In this document: positions 52,190-64,000 of the stretch, piece after piece
How positions within the stretch are numbered: position 1 is the stretch's first letter
How the letters are laid out: each line of letters opens with the position of its first letter
Source: Adiantum capillus-veneris
Taxonomy: Eukaryota > Streptophyta > Polypodiopsida > Polypodiales > Pteridaceae
DNA: 64,000 nucleotides
Direction: 5' to 3'
Assembly (NCBI GenBank): GCA_014529385.2
Contig: CM043958.1
Span: 83,103,025-83,167,024 of the forward strand
Translations under genes and position numbers: made by a program
Notes under the pieces: generated by a model
What the model saw: the letters and a program-made list of their open reading frames with translations, nothing else
What the model was told of the DNA's origin: nothing
Databases searched by the model: none

Positions 52190-53170
52190 AACTTATCGCT
52201 TCGAGTGATCCAACCGTTGCGTTGAATTTCTTGCGAGAGATGTGGTTGTTCTCGAACAACCATCGCCAAGTTTCAAATTTTGTATGCCGCTCCCAAAACT
52301 TGACCATCTCTCTGGTTGGTCGACTAAGAGTGATATTTTCCTAAGTTAGCAATAACAATAACAAATCATCAACTGTAATATTTATAATCACCAATTTAGG
52401 TTGTAATTTAACCAATCTTACATATTTGTCCTTCCTGAATGTATGGCTAGAGACCATCGCAGAATTGGGTCACATGCGAGAAAAGACTTTCATAGTTTGG
52501 GATGGAAACCACCATCTTCATTCCAGGAATGAGCAGACCAAGTAGGAAAAGTGGCTAAGAAACTTGTACCTAAAGTTGAGTACATGTACGCCAATTTGAA
52601 GAGAATGAAGAGATGTAGTCCCTGATGGCAAGTGATACTAATGAGAGGTATTTTTATAGGTTATGTAAGGGCTTTTTTTCATGCACAAAGTCACCATTGT
52701 GCACGTACCAAATATTGATGGGTACGATATTTTCATGGTACAAGGTAGGGTTGGCCGATCTATGTTCATTTCTTTTGAAGTTCACTGATGAGGAAAAGGC
52801 ACCGAGATATAAATCAACAAACAAATCCAAGAAGCTCAAACTTCCAATGGCTCTATTATTGGAATAGGTTTTCAAGGTATATGAATGACAACACCAATTT
52901 CATAGAGGAATAGATGCACATGGTATGCACAACATGCCATCTACTTTGTAGGTAAGTTGCACAATTGAAATTTTGCTACCATTAACTAGCTTATTTCTAC
53001 TTCTTTCTCAAGTTGAATTGCAAACCGTTTAAATAATGAAGAAAGTACATAGAGTACTGGTTACTTCACCTAGAACATCCTTTTGATGTATGGATTGAGT
53101 CAAAGAAGGAGGAAATCGTACTTCATCTAGAGGATTCGATCAACAAGCTTCGTAAGAAAGTTCTATGAAC
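52190..53170. other. Scattered coding-like fragments, unassigned
   Basis: Short stretches with protein-like composition occur on both strands. Minus about 52330-52200 reads EMVKFWERHTKFETWRWLFE. Plus about 53055-53165 reads YWLLHLEHPFDVWIESKKEE. Stops are frequent between them. I do not recognise a family. Given the CACTA-like end at 51578 these could be remains of its genes, but that is a guess. Confidence 0.25.
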
Positions 53171-54529
53171 AAGTTATTGATGTTGGTTAGATTACCTTGA
53201 TGGAGTGTTTCCAACAAAATTTGTCGAGTACAATGGGTAGTAAACATACCAAGAGTAAGCCGTCATTATTTTTAAATTTAATTTCCTCACTTTACAAAAA
53301 CCTTTGTAATGATCATAGATTATAGCTTCTATAAAAAGATTCACTCCTAGCAAAAAAGTTATGACATTGCAAGGATAGCCAAGAAGCTATGAGCTATCTC
53401 GTGGGAAGCGCAAGAAGAGAGCAATACATGAATAAAAATGGGACAACGAGAAACATTTTGGGGTGGGACATGGAGGAGACAATGAAGAGTGTATCCACCA
53501 TAGAACACGCTCACAAGAGGAGGTTGATGATTTTGTGAAACAAAGTCACACACTAAGGAGGGTGGTACCCATATGACATTGCATGCCAATGCTCGAGAGA
53601 GATTTCAATCACATCCCTCATAAGTAAATCATAGTACCCACTACCAATTTGAGCATGATGGCTAGTATCATTGAGGAGATGTCTGTGTTAGCTAAATGCA
53701 TAATCTCTTTTGGTTACACTATATTTGTCAATTTGCATGAATTAGTAGATTAGATTGTAATATAGTTACATGGTTTTTTTAAATTTTGATGGTACAACCA
53801 AGGAATTTTTTCTACTTCACCTTGAATTAAATTGAAACATCATCTACATGCGATTAAACTTGCAAGGAAGGAGGCTGTAAGCTAGGTAAACTTGCAAGGA
53901 CGGAAGCTGTAAACTAGGTAAACTTTGCCTTTGCTTCTGACTAACATACACACATCAAAATTGTTGCAAATTTAATATGCTAATCACATGATGTAGACAA
54001 AGGAGTGCTATATAGCAATTTTTGGGATCTTTGACTTTCATTGGACAAAAGGATCCTAGTGCTCACATTGGAGGGGTGCAATTGGTATGAAAAAAAAATC
54101 AAAACTCATTATGCACTATCTCCATTAAATTCAGTAGTTGCTAAATGGAACTTTTTCTTTAGGGAACTACTAGAGTCAGTCTTTACTTTAGCAGCAAAGT
54201 ATCTTCTATCACACACCATTGTAGTTGCAATGCTTTGCACGAAGCATTGAGCATGATGGAAGTAGATGTGGATCGATGTGGATTCAAGCTTTGTCACACA
54301 TTGTGCTTAGAGTTTCCACATTCTTATCTCTTAATGCAAGACGATGGATGAGAATAGTTATTTTAAATTTATGTTTGTAATTTGAGTCGTTTATGTGTGT
54401 GTTATATATGCATTTATATAAACAAAGAGCATGGATTATTGTAGATGTCCTTTCTCATTGTGGTTACTTTCCCTAATAATTGATTGCTATGTACATCCTC
54501 ACTATGATTGATAAGCTGCCTCTCTCTAT
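53171..54529. other. No recognisable gene
   Basis: AT-rich sequence. It includes a 30-bp tandem pair (AAACTTGCAAGGA and similar, near 53855-53915) and a TGCTATATAGCA palindrome near 54007. Confidence 0.35.
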
Positions 54530-54737
54530 AGCTTAGGTGTTGAATCACAACACACACATGCCTCTCTATATCCCAGGTGTAATCACAACACACTAATCCT
54601 CTCAAGAAAAGCACATCAAACTGCAAAACTTAATAGCAGCACTTCTATTGCACACTCTTCAACACACAATCACTCACAAAAGCACAACTTACTACATTCC
54701 AATCAGCTTAATTGCTTCTTGATTCTCAATTGCATAC

Positions 54738-54815
<78 letters not shown>

Positions 54816-55445
54816 ACACATACCAATTTTCTCGGGGGGCTCTCACACACATACACACACCAATGTTGTTGCACAAGAAAAGACTAAACGATAGTGGATG
54901 GGGGGAGATGACATCAAAGAAGATGCAATCAAAACTTGCTTCTTTCCAAAATGATGGGATATGGTGGTGCATTAAAAAAAAAACTCTCTTAGATCTCCCT
55001 CCTTCTCTGTTTTGTCCAAAGCCTTTAAAAGAACAAAGCAAAAAAACTTAAAATCCCCCCAATTGGTGCAAAATTTGCACATGTGCGTGAGGTGCACAAA
55101 TGACCAAAACGGCCATTCCCTTGTTCTATGTATGCTGTTTTTATAGAAAATGTGTTTTACAAACATTCTAGAGTAACAATTTTTTGATCTCTGTCATGTA
55201 GTAAAGACTCTCGCCCACTTTCCTCTCGATTTTCAATGTGGACATTGTCTCCAGCTTCCAACTTGCCTTGCATGATTTAAGAGGCTTTTTGAACAAAATC
55301 TTTTTGTGTAAGCACCAATGATCCTTGCACTTTGGCTTGTAAAATCACATGAAACATACATATCCAAATCTTCTTGCCTACACTAGGTCTTCATACCTCC
55401 TTTGACATTCCAACATACACTTGTAGGAACCCCTGTCCCTACTCT
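54530..55445. repeat. Dispersed repeat R1
   Basis: Direct-orientation matches to R2 (57845-58111 and 60964-61400): TCTCTATA...CAGGTG-AATCACAAC, AAAGAAGATGCAATSAAA, CACATGTGCGTGAG-TGCA, CTTGCATG-TTTAAGAGG, TTTGGCTTGTAA, CACATGAAACATACATAT and CACTAGGTCTT. It contains an extra 300 bp or so with a (CT)n-(C)n run. R1 and R2 flank a gag-like remnant and may be old LTRs of a minus-strand element. Confidence 0.7.
54742..54813. repeat. (CT)n followed by poly(C)
   Basis: About 41 bp of CT then about 31 C residues. One of few long arrays with CT and not GA on the plus strand. Confidence 0.95.
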
Positions 55446-57379
55446 CCAACTTTTCTGGCTTCGACACTCTTTGGTTACATCATCATTGCCCAACCTCATT
55501 TTTGAACATTTATGCTCAGCCAAAACTATGGTTATTAAACTTGAAACTTGTTAAGTTCTTATTCATGTTCTTGCCTATTTTCATCAAGTTGGTTGCCCAA
55601 CCCCCTTGATCACAAAATGGCTACCACTCATATCAAATGCCCAACCTCTTTTTGCATTCCGCAAGCAACCATTCCCACATCCTGGGCCAAACAAATGGCA
55701 ACAAGTATCGGCATCCATTTTTAGTAATCTCATTAGTGCTTTAGCCAAGCACTGAACCAATGATATAAACAAGATTTTTGCAACACTATTTTACATCCCA
55801 AAATACCCACATTTATCCAATCTACTTCACCCACAACATCACTGCACATCACCACTTTGAAAAAAAACGCCTTGCCCTCCTACATAACCAAAAGGTAGAG
55901 AGGATCTCATGCTAAAAACGTCTTCAAAATAATCTTGTGAACGGCATATGATGCACCACATACATAAATCATCATACATCCTTTGAAAATATAGTTGAAA
56001 CCATAACTTGGCCTTCTTCTTCTTACAAAATTGCAATCCCAAGACCTCAACTTGAAGCTTCTACATGTAGATTTCAAGTATTTTTTATTCAAGGTTCACT
56101 TCCTCAATGGATATGGCCGCACTCTCCCCCACATGCATCATAGCCACATCTAGCATTTGATGAGGTGCAAGTACTCTCTTAACTTTCATCTTGGTTAAGG
56201 CTTTCTCAACCAATACTTACGATTTTGGATGACCATCAACCACTAAACCATCAAATCCCTAATCAACCTCATCATCAAGTCATACTACATCAAAAGAACC
56301 TGTATTTGTTGCATCGCAAGTGCAATCCATAGCCAATTGTAACTACTCCCTTTGTTCAATAATTAGCACATTATGAGCACAAGAAGGTTGTCCAAACCCC
56401 TTATTCTAAATTCATTCTTATTCTCATGTACATGATGTGTTAGCTTGGTCTTCCATGGATGTACTTCCTTGAAAAGCTTTGCAGCAATTGCACGACCACA
56501 ACACCCTCCACAACTACCTTCTTAAACATAGCCATCAACATGGTACACCATATTACTTGCATATCCACATTTGAAAGCTTGAACACTTTCACCTGCCCTT
56601 CATTCACATTGCCAAACATTTTTAGGCATATCAAGAGAGGGTTCCAACCTTACCATCACAAAGTCATCGAAGCCTCTCTACTCACCAAAGGAAGCCAACT
56701 CATCATTAAAACATTTTATTTACCTGACTTCCAAAAGTTTGAGCTCATATCATCATCATCATTGCCATAGGCTGACTTCGTATCTACATCTTCATCTTCT
56801 TGCTACTCTATAAAGGCTTTCCCACTACCTTGGTTCTGTATATCATTTATTCTAATTTTAGGCCCTTAGCATCAATACATGTCTACACTCTTCTACCTTT
56901 GAATGTGTTAAATCCTCAAGAAAAGACTCTTTTGGCTCTTCATGCTACTCTTTAAACTTTTCATCTGCTATCCCCTTTGCATCTAGGTCCTCTTTAATAA
57001 AATCCTCATCCTCGTTAGTTAACAAGCTTTTTCACCATCTACATGGACACATTACAAATAGGAAACTTTAAAGGAGCAGAATTGACAACAAGTCTTACCG
57101 AAGCACGCTCTGCATTTTGAACAACTAGAACCACCTTTGATTGCCCCACAGGATGCACTGCTATCAAAACAAGCACATAATTTGCAAGCTTCAACAAGCC
57201 CATCTCCAACTATTAATTTACTTTTTTTCTCTTCAACTTGGCCAAATAGACCACATCTACATGGCTATCAACATTAAATTCCACATTCTCCCTGATCTAT
57301 GTAGCGAATCCAAGGGTTTTGACAATTTAAAACACTCAACGCCTCAAAATTGCATTGCAGCCTAATGGCCTCCAGCCAC
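55446..57379. other. Unassigned interior between R1 and R2
   Basis: Minus-strand frames such as 55772-55584 and 56634-56440 have no recognisable domain. This would be the body of the proposed decayed minus-strand retroelement. Confidence 0.35.
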
Positions 57380-57740
57380 TTTCAAATTGCTTTAGAAAAA
57401 TTGAAAAAATATTTACTTACATTTTGTTTCAACGCCTTCAGATTTGCACCCCCTTCCTCATGAGAAATCGTTTATTGAATCTTTTCAAGAAATCGTGTTC
57501 AAAATTCTTGCCATGTACTTTGATCGCCACCCTTTAGACCATCAAGCCAACCTTTACACGTCCGTGCATTATGAGCAGCATTGTCTGCAGCTTCTCCTTG
57601 TTTATTATCATGCACATCAACAACATCCATAGCTCCACATCTACTACCCAATCTTTAGGATCATCTCTTGTGAAAATAGGGCCAATGCTTGATATCATCA
57701 TCTTCGAGAAATCCTGATTGACCACCAAAAAATCCACAAA
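57380..57740 (-). pseudogene. Retrotransposon gag remnant
   Basis: The minus strand reads DPKDWVVDVELW, and in an overlapping frame WLDGLKGGDQSTWQEF, TRFLEKI and LKALKQNVSKYF. This sequence of features resembles the capsid of Ty3-type Gag (W-x-x-F, then L-x-x-L-x-Q, then V-x-x-Y). Stops and at least one frame change show decay. Confidence 0.45.
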
Positions 57741-58111
57741 AATTCCTTTGTCTTCAAAACTTATGTTTTTCTTGAATCAAGAAGTAATATGATGTTCCTC
57801 AGTGGGAACACTAGAAGACAGAAGGGGTGAAAGGAAAAAACACATCCAACAACACACACACACGTCTCTCTATAGCTCAGGTGCAATCACAACAAAGAAG
57901 ATGCAATGAAAGCTTGATTTTTTTCAAAGTGATAGGCTATGTTGGAGCATACAAAAGAAAAAGGCTCTCTTAGAGCTCAATCTACTTCTTTGTTCTACCC
58001 AAAGCCTAAAAAACAAGAGAGCATAAAAACCTGAATATCTCCCTATTGATGTACATGTGCGTGAGATGCAAAAATGGCCTTTCCCCTCTCTATCAATGGC
58101 CACATGGATTC

Positions 58112-58763
58112 TGTCAAGGATGCTTGAGAGTCAGTCTTCTTGAGCTTCCTACAAGAAAACACTAATGAGATTCTAGAAAGTCCTAGAAGATTTTGGAAGA
58201 ACGTTGTGGAAGATTATAGATTGAAGAAAAAGATCAAGAAGGTTCTAGTAGGTTCTGCAAGCACTACTAGAATCTAGAAGTTCCTAAAAAGTTCTAGAAG
58301 TTTGAAGAAGAATCTAGAAGTGCCTAAAAACTTCAAGAAGATTGAGGAAGGACCTAGAAGGTTCTTAACCTCCTGAAGCTTGAGGAAGCACCTAGAAGAT
58401 TCTTAGCCTTCTTAAGCTTTAGAAAGAACCTAAAAGCTTCCTAACCTCCTTAAGCTTGAGGAAGCACCTAGAAGCTTCTTAACCTCCTTAATTTTGAGTA
58501 TAAATAGAGGTCTTGGGCTACAAGCCACTGAATTTTCTCAACACCTATGAGATACATCCTCTTCCAGTTCTTGTCTTTTTTTTGAGTCATGTTCTTGTAA
58601 CCAAGTCTTGCCTTCTACTCTAGTCTTGTAATCCAAGTCTTGTATCAAGTTTTCTTAATCAAGTATGAAGTCTTGTATCAAGTTCTCTTAATTAAATATA
58701 GAGTATTATAATCAATATTAAGTGTTATAATCAAGTTCCAAGCCCTTTTATATTGTGAGTGCC
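58112..58763 (+). repeat. Left LTR of the decayed Ty3-type element, with internal repeats
   Basis: It contains four to five imperfect copies of a 40-bp unit around CCTAGAAGCTTCTTAACCTC and, later, repeats of CAAGTCTTGTAAT type. Confidence 0.75.
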
Positions 58764-58904
58764 CCCTCACGCTCTCTCCTAGCTCATGCGCTCATAATAG
58801 TTTAGCAAGACTGCACTTCATAATCTTGCTCAGACATGGAGTCTATATTGGAAGGTGTTATGTCTAGCTTGCAAAACTTATAGAAAAAATTTAGGAGCTA
58901 CATG

Positions 58905-59275
58905 CACGGTGGAAAATAGAGCAACCACACTTGCCAAGTCCAGTGGTACAAGACCTTCAATGCCGAGTCCAATAACTACATAAAGACAATATGTGCCAAA
59001 ATCCACTCATGATTTTAGCTAGTTCAATGGGGCAATTAGAGAAACCACACTTGCCAAGTCCTGTGGTGCAAGAGCTTCAACTCCCAGTCCAAAAACTACT
59101 TGAAGCCAATACATGCAAAATCCCATCTGTGCTTTTATCTAGTTCAGTGGGGCAAGTAAATTGAAACACACTTGCCAAATCCTATGGTGCAAGAGCTTCA
59201 ACCCCCAGTCCAAGAACTACATGAAGACATTACATGCAAAAATCCATCCGTGGTTATAGCTAGTTCACCATAGCA
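58905..59275 (+). repeat. Three tandem units of about 120 bp
   Basis: CCACACTTGCCAAGTCC begins near 58925 and 59045, with a variant near 59165. All are followed by GGTRCAAGASCTTCAA, TAGTTCA and similar. They lie in the leader or gag position of the decayed element. Confidence 0.88.
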
Positions 59276-59529
59276 ATGGAGGGAGAATGTCAACCCACCT
59301 AAAAAGCATGATGGGACAAGATCAAAGTTTAGAGGCTTCTTTCAACAAGTGGAGCTATTTATACACATGCAACAAAAGCTTTACCCAGATGGTGCTTCTC
59401 AAGTTAGTCTTATCGGTGCAAATTCTCTCAACATGCTTTCAAGAATCAATTGTTTTGAAACTAAGATTTGAAAGCTATGACAAGGCTATCATCCTTCTTC
59501 ATTCATGAGGGAAGGAGAAGGAAAGATTT

Positions 59530-60260
59530 TCTTTGAGGATATTTACTGCTATCATGGGCTTCTAGGTGACATTGTTTCAAATCAAGGACCACAATTGATG
59601 TCAAGCATTTGAAGGGCCTGTTTGAGCTTCAAGTAGTAAGGATTGACCTCTCTTTATCCATTCATCCACAAAGTGATGGACAACAAAGGGGGCAAATGAA
59701 GTCTTAGAGCAGTATGTTCAATGCAAAATCAACTATCATCAAGAGAATTGGGTAAAATTGATGGCCTTAGCTGAGTTTGCCTACAACAACATATTCATGC
59801 TTCTACTCAACATACCCCATTATTTGTTTCCAATTATGGTCATCACCCAAGGATATATGTCCACATGAATTGCCAAGTGAAGAATCTAACTGCCACATAT
59901 TTTTTGACACGTTGATAGAGCATTCATAAAGAATTAACAAAGAACATCAAAGAGGCTCAGCAGAGATATAAGAGTATTGCAAAAAAACACCCAATGCAAA
60001 AACTACCATGCAAGATTTGGGACCGAGTGTGCATTCTCTGCAACAACCATGTACTTTCTGCCCTTTTCAAAAGTTGGATTATTGAAGACTTGGACCATTT
60101 AAGATAATTGGCCAAGTGGATCTAGTCACATATCATCTCCAATTTCCACAGTCTATATAGAGTCATCCATTCTTCCATGTTTCAGTGTTGGAGCCTTTTC
60201 TTTGGTCCAATCTTCATGAGTACCTTAAAAAAACATCTATCAAGCCTTGGTCCCATGCCA
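59530..60260 (+). pseudogene. Ty3-type integrase and C-terminal remnant
   Basis: Fragments in shifting frames include IHPQSDGQQ (integrase core), EFAYNN-like and YGHHPR-like stretches, FKIIGQVDLVTYHLQFP and HPFFHVSVLEP. The last two are the segment between integrase and chromodomain in chromoviruses. Many stops and frameshifts. Reverse transcriptase is missing. Confidence 0.65.
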
Positions 60261-60309
60261 AGAAGCAAAACCGCTCCTCGTGGAACTTGTCGCTAGAGGA
60301 GGGGTTTAA

Positions 60310-60968
60310 TGTCATGGATGCTTGAGAGTCAATCTTCTCGAGTTTTCTACAAGAAAGCACTAAGGCGATTCAAGAAAGTCCTGGAGGATTCTGGAAGAAA
60401 TTTTGTGGAAGATTATTGAAGAAAGTCTAGAAGGTTCCAAAAGATTCTACAAGCATCTACTAGAATTGAGAAGTTCCTAGAAAGTTTTAATAGTTTGAAG
60501 AAGAATCTAGAAGTTCCTAGAAATATCTAGAATCTTGAGGAAGGAGCTAGAATTTTCTTAACCTCCTTAATCTTGAGGAAGCACCTAGAAGAATCTTAAC
60601 CTCCTTGAGGTTGAGAAAGAACCTAGAAGCTTCTTAGCCTCCTTAAGCTTGAGAAAGAACTTAGAAGCTTCTTAAACTCCTTAAGCTTGAGTATAAATAG
60701 AGGTTTTGATCTACAATCCCCTCAGTATTTCCAACACCAATTCAGAGGCTCATGCGAGGTAAGTCCTCTTCTAGTTTTAGTCTTGTTATCAAGTCCTCTT
60801 CTAGTTCAAGTGTCTTGTTATCAAGTCTTGTTCTTGCAATCAAGTCTTGTCTTGTAAGTCAAGCTTTGTTATCCAAGTTATGTAATCAATTTCTCAAAAT
60901 TGTTTAAGTCTTGTAAATCAAGATTACGTGTTGCAATCAAGTTCAAGCTTTTGTATATTGTGAGTGCC
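60310..60968 (+). repeat. Right LTR of the decayed Ty3-type element
   Basis: Direct repeat of 58112-58763 with the same internal 40-bp unit (CCTAGAAGCTTCTTAGCCTC and variants). Confidence 0.75.
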
Positions 60969-61041
60969 TTGCATGGTTTAAGAGGTTTTTCACATAAAAC
61001 TCTTTTTTGCAAGCATCAAATTCTTGCGCTTTGGCTTGTAA

Positions 61042-61270
61042 GACCCTCGAGGGGGTCACTTAATAATTATGTGACTATCATGTGAGTGGAATTCCATTTT
61101 TTCTCATAGTTTCACATATAGAAGGGTACTATAAAAGGAAATTGGAAAAAAAATACATATTGAATAAGAAAAGGGTGTATTTTATTTGTCAAAAATTCAC
61201 AGTTAAGGAGTTTATACATAGTCCTTGAATACACGTGATATACACAATTTAAACATAGGGACCCCCTGTG
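61042..61270. mobile_element. 229-bp MITE-like insertion in R2
   Basis: R1 has GGCTTGTAA directly followed by AATCACATG (55334-55350). R2 has the same sequence opened after GTAA by 229 bp that begins GACCCTCGAGGGGGTC and ends GGGACCCCCTGTG, with GTAA repeated at 61271-61274. The ends share an inverted GGGGGTC. The 4-bp duplication and the intact paralogue support insertion. Not coding. Confidence 0.7.
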
Positions 61271-61400
61271 GTAAAACCACATGAAACATACATATCTGGA
61301 TCCCCTTGTCTGCACTAGGTCTTAATACTTGCTTCAACATTATAGCATACACCTATAAGCACCCTTGAATCTGCTCTCCACCTTCTCTCTCTCTCTTTGG

Positions 61401-64000
61401 CTGAAGCATGTTGCAAAAACCTCCATCAATCTAGAAAGTGGGAATTGAGGACACTATTGGTGCCATCATGTGCACAATATTGCACTCCATGGTGGAATCC
61501 AAGTCACTATATTCCTTGTCAAGCTTGCCTTTACATTTGTCCTTTCTCAAAACTCCGCCCTTTGAGACTAAGACGACATCCTCCTCACCAAGAAGAAAAT
61601 TAAGATAATCAAAATCCCGCTTTTCCCTCATGATTTGCAAGTGTACTACCTTGGCCACCATTTAAACTCCATAGGCAACTTTGCAAGTACCAAGGCTGCT
61701 AATTGAGTGCAAGCCAATGCACTATCCATAGAGGAGAGTTGGAATTAAATTATCCTAGTTGGTGGAGAACAACCTCCTTCCTTTTTCGCCTTTATTGCCA
61801 TAAAAACCTTGGCCACCTACAGTCCTTTGGTGCATTTTGAAACGTTCGAAAGAATGATCCTCCAAAGCAAGGCCATTGAAAGAGGGAATCCCAAGACATA
61901 AGGAGACTGCAATGAAAAAATGAGGTAAGGAGACACCTACATTAGAAACGTATTGTCAAAAAGTGGGCGTTCTTGCAAAGAAAGTGCGAGGCCTCTGGCT
62001 GTGGGAGTTTGCAAGGGATTGAAAGAGACTTTGAAATTTGAAACTTAATGGTTGATGGTAAAAACTTTGAGTGAAGCCACAAAAGCTTCACTCTCTCGCA
62101 TACACATATACACAAAATCCCTTACTCAAAACAAGATGAAAATGAAAACGTCAAATCTCAATTCATATCTGATGATGGGTAGGATAAGAGGGGCTAATGG
62201 TGCGTTAATGGTAGCTAGTGTTTGTGGCACAAACATGCTACAAATTATCCTTTGGAATTGTAGTTTAGTGCTCACAATGATATATATATTTTGCCTAGCA
62301 ATTGGGAGTAGTTGTGTATATAAATCTTCTTGGTTCATAGCAAAACCAATCAGAGTCTCAACTCTTAGAGAAAGAAGATTTTCCCACAATTGTTCAGGCT
62401 TTTCCCACAATTGTCAAAAGTGAGTTGGTGCAAGTAAGAAAGATGAGAGACTACTAGGTACAAAGAAAAATAAGTACTGGAAGAGAAAAGAAGGAAAATA
62501 CACTATACAACTCCCGCACAAATGTGAGCGTGAAATAAAGAGTATGGCACACCTTTTATTACTTAATTTCTACAAGCTTGATAGAGAACATTGGAGAGGG
62601 AGAATGGGGAACACACCCAGCACATGCAAAAATGCCTCTCTATAGCCAAGGGTATACATAGCACCCCAATCTACTCAGAAAACACCTTCAATTAACTCAC
62701 TCGCACAAGAAAACCTCCACTTGCACACAAAACAATGCGTCAATGCGCTCACCAAGACCAAACCCATACGCACTCACAACATCCACACAATTTTTGTCGC
62801 ACATATCATCGATGCACACCCCCCCCCCCCCCCTCTCTCTCTCTCTCTCTCTGTGCACCACACAAAGCGGTCTGCATGCACACACATTCGACGGCACCGA
62901 CACACACACAAAGAGACGCAACAAAAAAGACAAGGGGGATAGACACAATGTTGGGAAATCCTTCACTTAAATCAGCACCAAAAACACACTATACATCACC
63001 ACGAGTGCCATCATAGCCGTCTCGGCAAAGCAACAACCCAATAAAGTCTCTAGGCTCCATGGGAGCACACCTCCATGAAAGCCACACCCAACAAACACAA
63101 TGGCCTTGCAGACCCTTAGAAAAACGTCCCCTTGGTATGGGGATTTCCCTTCTAATGAATAAAAAATTATTTTTATAGAGGCTCATAGGCCCTTTTAAGA
63201 ATCTTTCATTTTATTGTCCCTTGTCGGTGCTCCATTTAACAAGGTGGATCGACTTTGCCTACTCCCTTTCTTTGTCACATTCTCTACTCTGAGCTCTTGA
63301 GGAGAGATGGGGGGGCATTAGCTCTAGTGCTATTGCCTTCAGAAGATAGGGGCCCGGAAGGCCGCGTGGGAAACCACCCATCAGGAGCCACATCATCACT
63401 GCATTACACACCACCAACGATGGTTGGTCTCTTCCACTTGTCACTTGTGACCTGCCAAAGAGCCACAAACCGCCAAAATTTCCATCATTGCCCATTATTG
63501 CCACCAAGGATGCCCACTACGCCATCAAGTGAGGAAAACCGCCAGGAGCGCGCGCCTGTGTGTGCAAGTAGTGCCATGACATATCTTGGAGCTCCAAGAG
63601 AGCTCTCTCTCTATCTAGTGATACCTCATGATGGCTCACATTCCACCCTTTAGAGTCCACTCCCCTACATTCAAACTCTACATACGAGGTTAATGTGGGT
63701 GCCATGTGGCAGCTCGAGGGGGTTTACCCCTTGGGGAAGTCAAAAATCCACCTCAACACCCTATGAAATTCCAATCTTTCCTCTGCATTCAGACCCTGGA
63801 CATTCACTCCTCCCATAGCCAATGGTTAAGCCCCAAGGTGCCCTAAAGTTGGCATTCCAAACTTTGAACTCCCCATTCCTCATCGTACTTCAACCATGAC
63901 ATGGCCTCAAACAGAGGGCTCCAATGTGGAAAAAATTGCCAGAATCACTACTCCCACTGTTAGCCGTTAACTTTAAACGGCCATAACTTAGTGCTCAAGG
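61401..64000. other. No recognisable gene
   Basis: Frames at 61661-61431 (minus), 62410-62126 (minus) and 63255-63653 (plus) show no recognisable domain. A poly(C)-(CT)n run lies at 62818-62851. Sequence around 62625-62700 loosely resembles the start of R1 (GCCTCTCTATAGCC). Confidence 0.35.

Larger units (their letters stand above)
58112..60968 (+). mobile_element. Decayed, internally deleted Ty3-type LTR element
   Basis: Direct repeats of about 650 bp (58112-58763 and 60310-60968) begin TGTCAAGGATGC and TGTCATGGATGC and share ATTGTGAGTGCC at their ends. A purine tract (AGAGGAGGGGTTTAA) precedes the right copy. Between them only an integrase remnant and a tandem repeat survive. No primer site was recognised after the left LTR and no target duplication is clear, so the borders are approximate. 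LTR divergence is visibly higher than in the other LTR elements here. Confidence 0.7.
57845..61400. repeat. Dispersed repeat R2, interrupted by a Ty3 remnant and a MITE
   Basis: R2 pieces are 57845-58111, 60964-61041 and 61271-61400. They align with R1 in the same order. Between them sit the Ty3-type element 58112-60968 and the MITE 61042-61270. About 140 bp of R1 (55125-55268) has no counterpart in R2. Confidence 0.7.

Noticed and set aside
63255-63653. 132-codon plus-strand frame near the window end
   Set aside because: No recognisable domain. Overlapping minus-strand frames are nearly as long, and the flanks look non-coding.

Overview
This is nuclear DNA from a land plant with a large, repeat-dominated genome. 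The signs are Ty3 and Ty1/copia LTR retrotransposons with plant-type primer-binding sites, L1-type LINEs, a BED/DUF659 hAT transposase, GT-AG introns, a fragment of a plant LRR receptor kinase and very long (GA)n microsatellites. A fern or other seed-free vascular plant would fit, but nothing here proves the lineage. I found no intact host gene, no RNA gene and no CRISPR array. Nearly everything recognisable is mobile DNA, mostly damaged by stops and frameshifts.

Layout. 1-3.9 kb: microsatellites, three tRNA-like (SINE-type) heads and a minus-strand LRR receptor-kinase pseudogene. 3.9-8.8 kb: a two-gene DNA transposon. A spliced plus-strand gene of unknown function and a spliced minus-strand DDE-type transposase gene converge with 27 bp between their stop codons. 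8.8-11.5 kb: small tandem repeats, another tRNA-like head and a (GA)n array. 11.5-33.0 kb: one LINE (LINE-A) split by two insertions. The first is a minus-strand LTR retrotransposon (11716-26266, target duplication GGTAG) that itself contains a Ty3 chromovirus (13678-22581, target duplication AAGAC). The second is a 5.6-kb terminal-inverted-repeat (TIR) element (26503-32104). 33.7-41.3 kb: LINE-B on the minus strand, with an open reverse-transcriptase frame, split by a young copia element (34050-39586, target duplication AATGA). 42.2-44.3 kb: a decayed hAT transposase. 45-51.6 kb: duplicated blocks carrying (GA)n arrays, a 463-bp MITE and an ORF1-only LINE (LINE-C). 51.6-64 kb: a possible CACTA end, palindromes, a pair of direct repeats around a minus-strand gag remnant, a decayed Ty3 element and a small MITE.

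The least familiar material is the 3.9-8.8 kb transposon. Its right end carries a terminal sequence (CATTAGGAAAA, then a GGG-rich stretch and GGGCC) that recurs at both ends of the 5.6-kb element and of the 463-bp MITE. The three look like one family: a damaged source of transposase and two non-autonomous members. The insertions could be ordered because target-site duplications, or a host reading frame that resumes across the gap, survive at several junctions.
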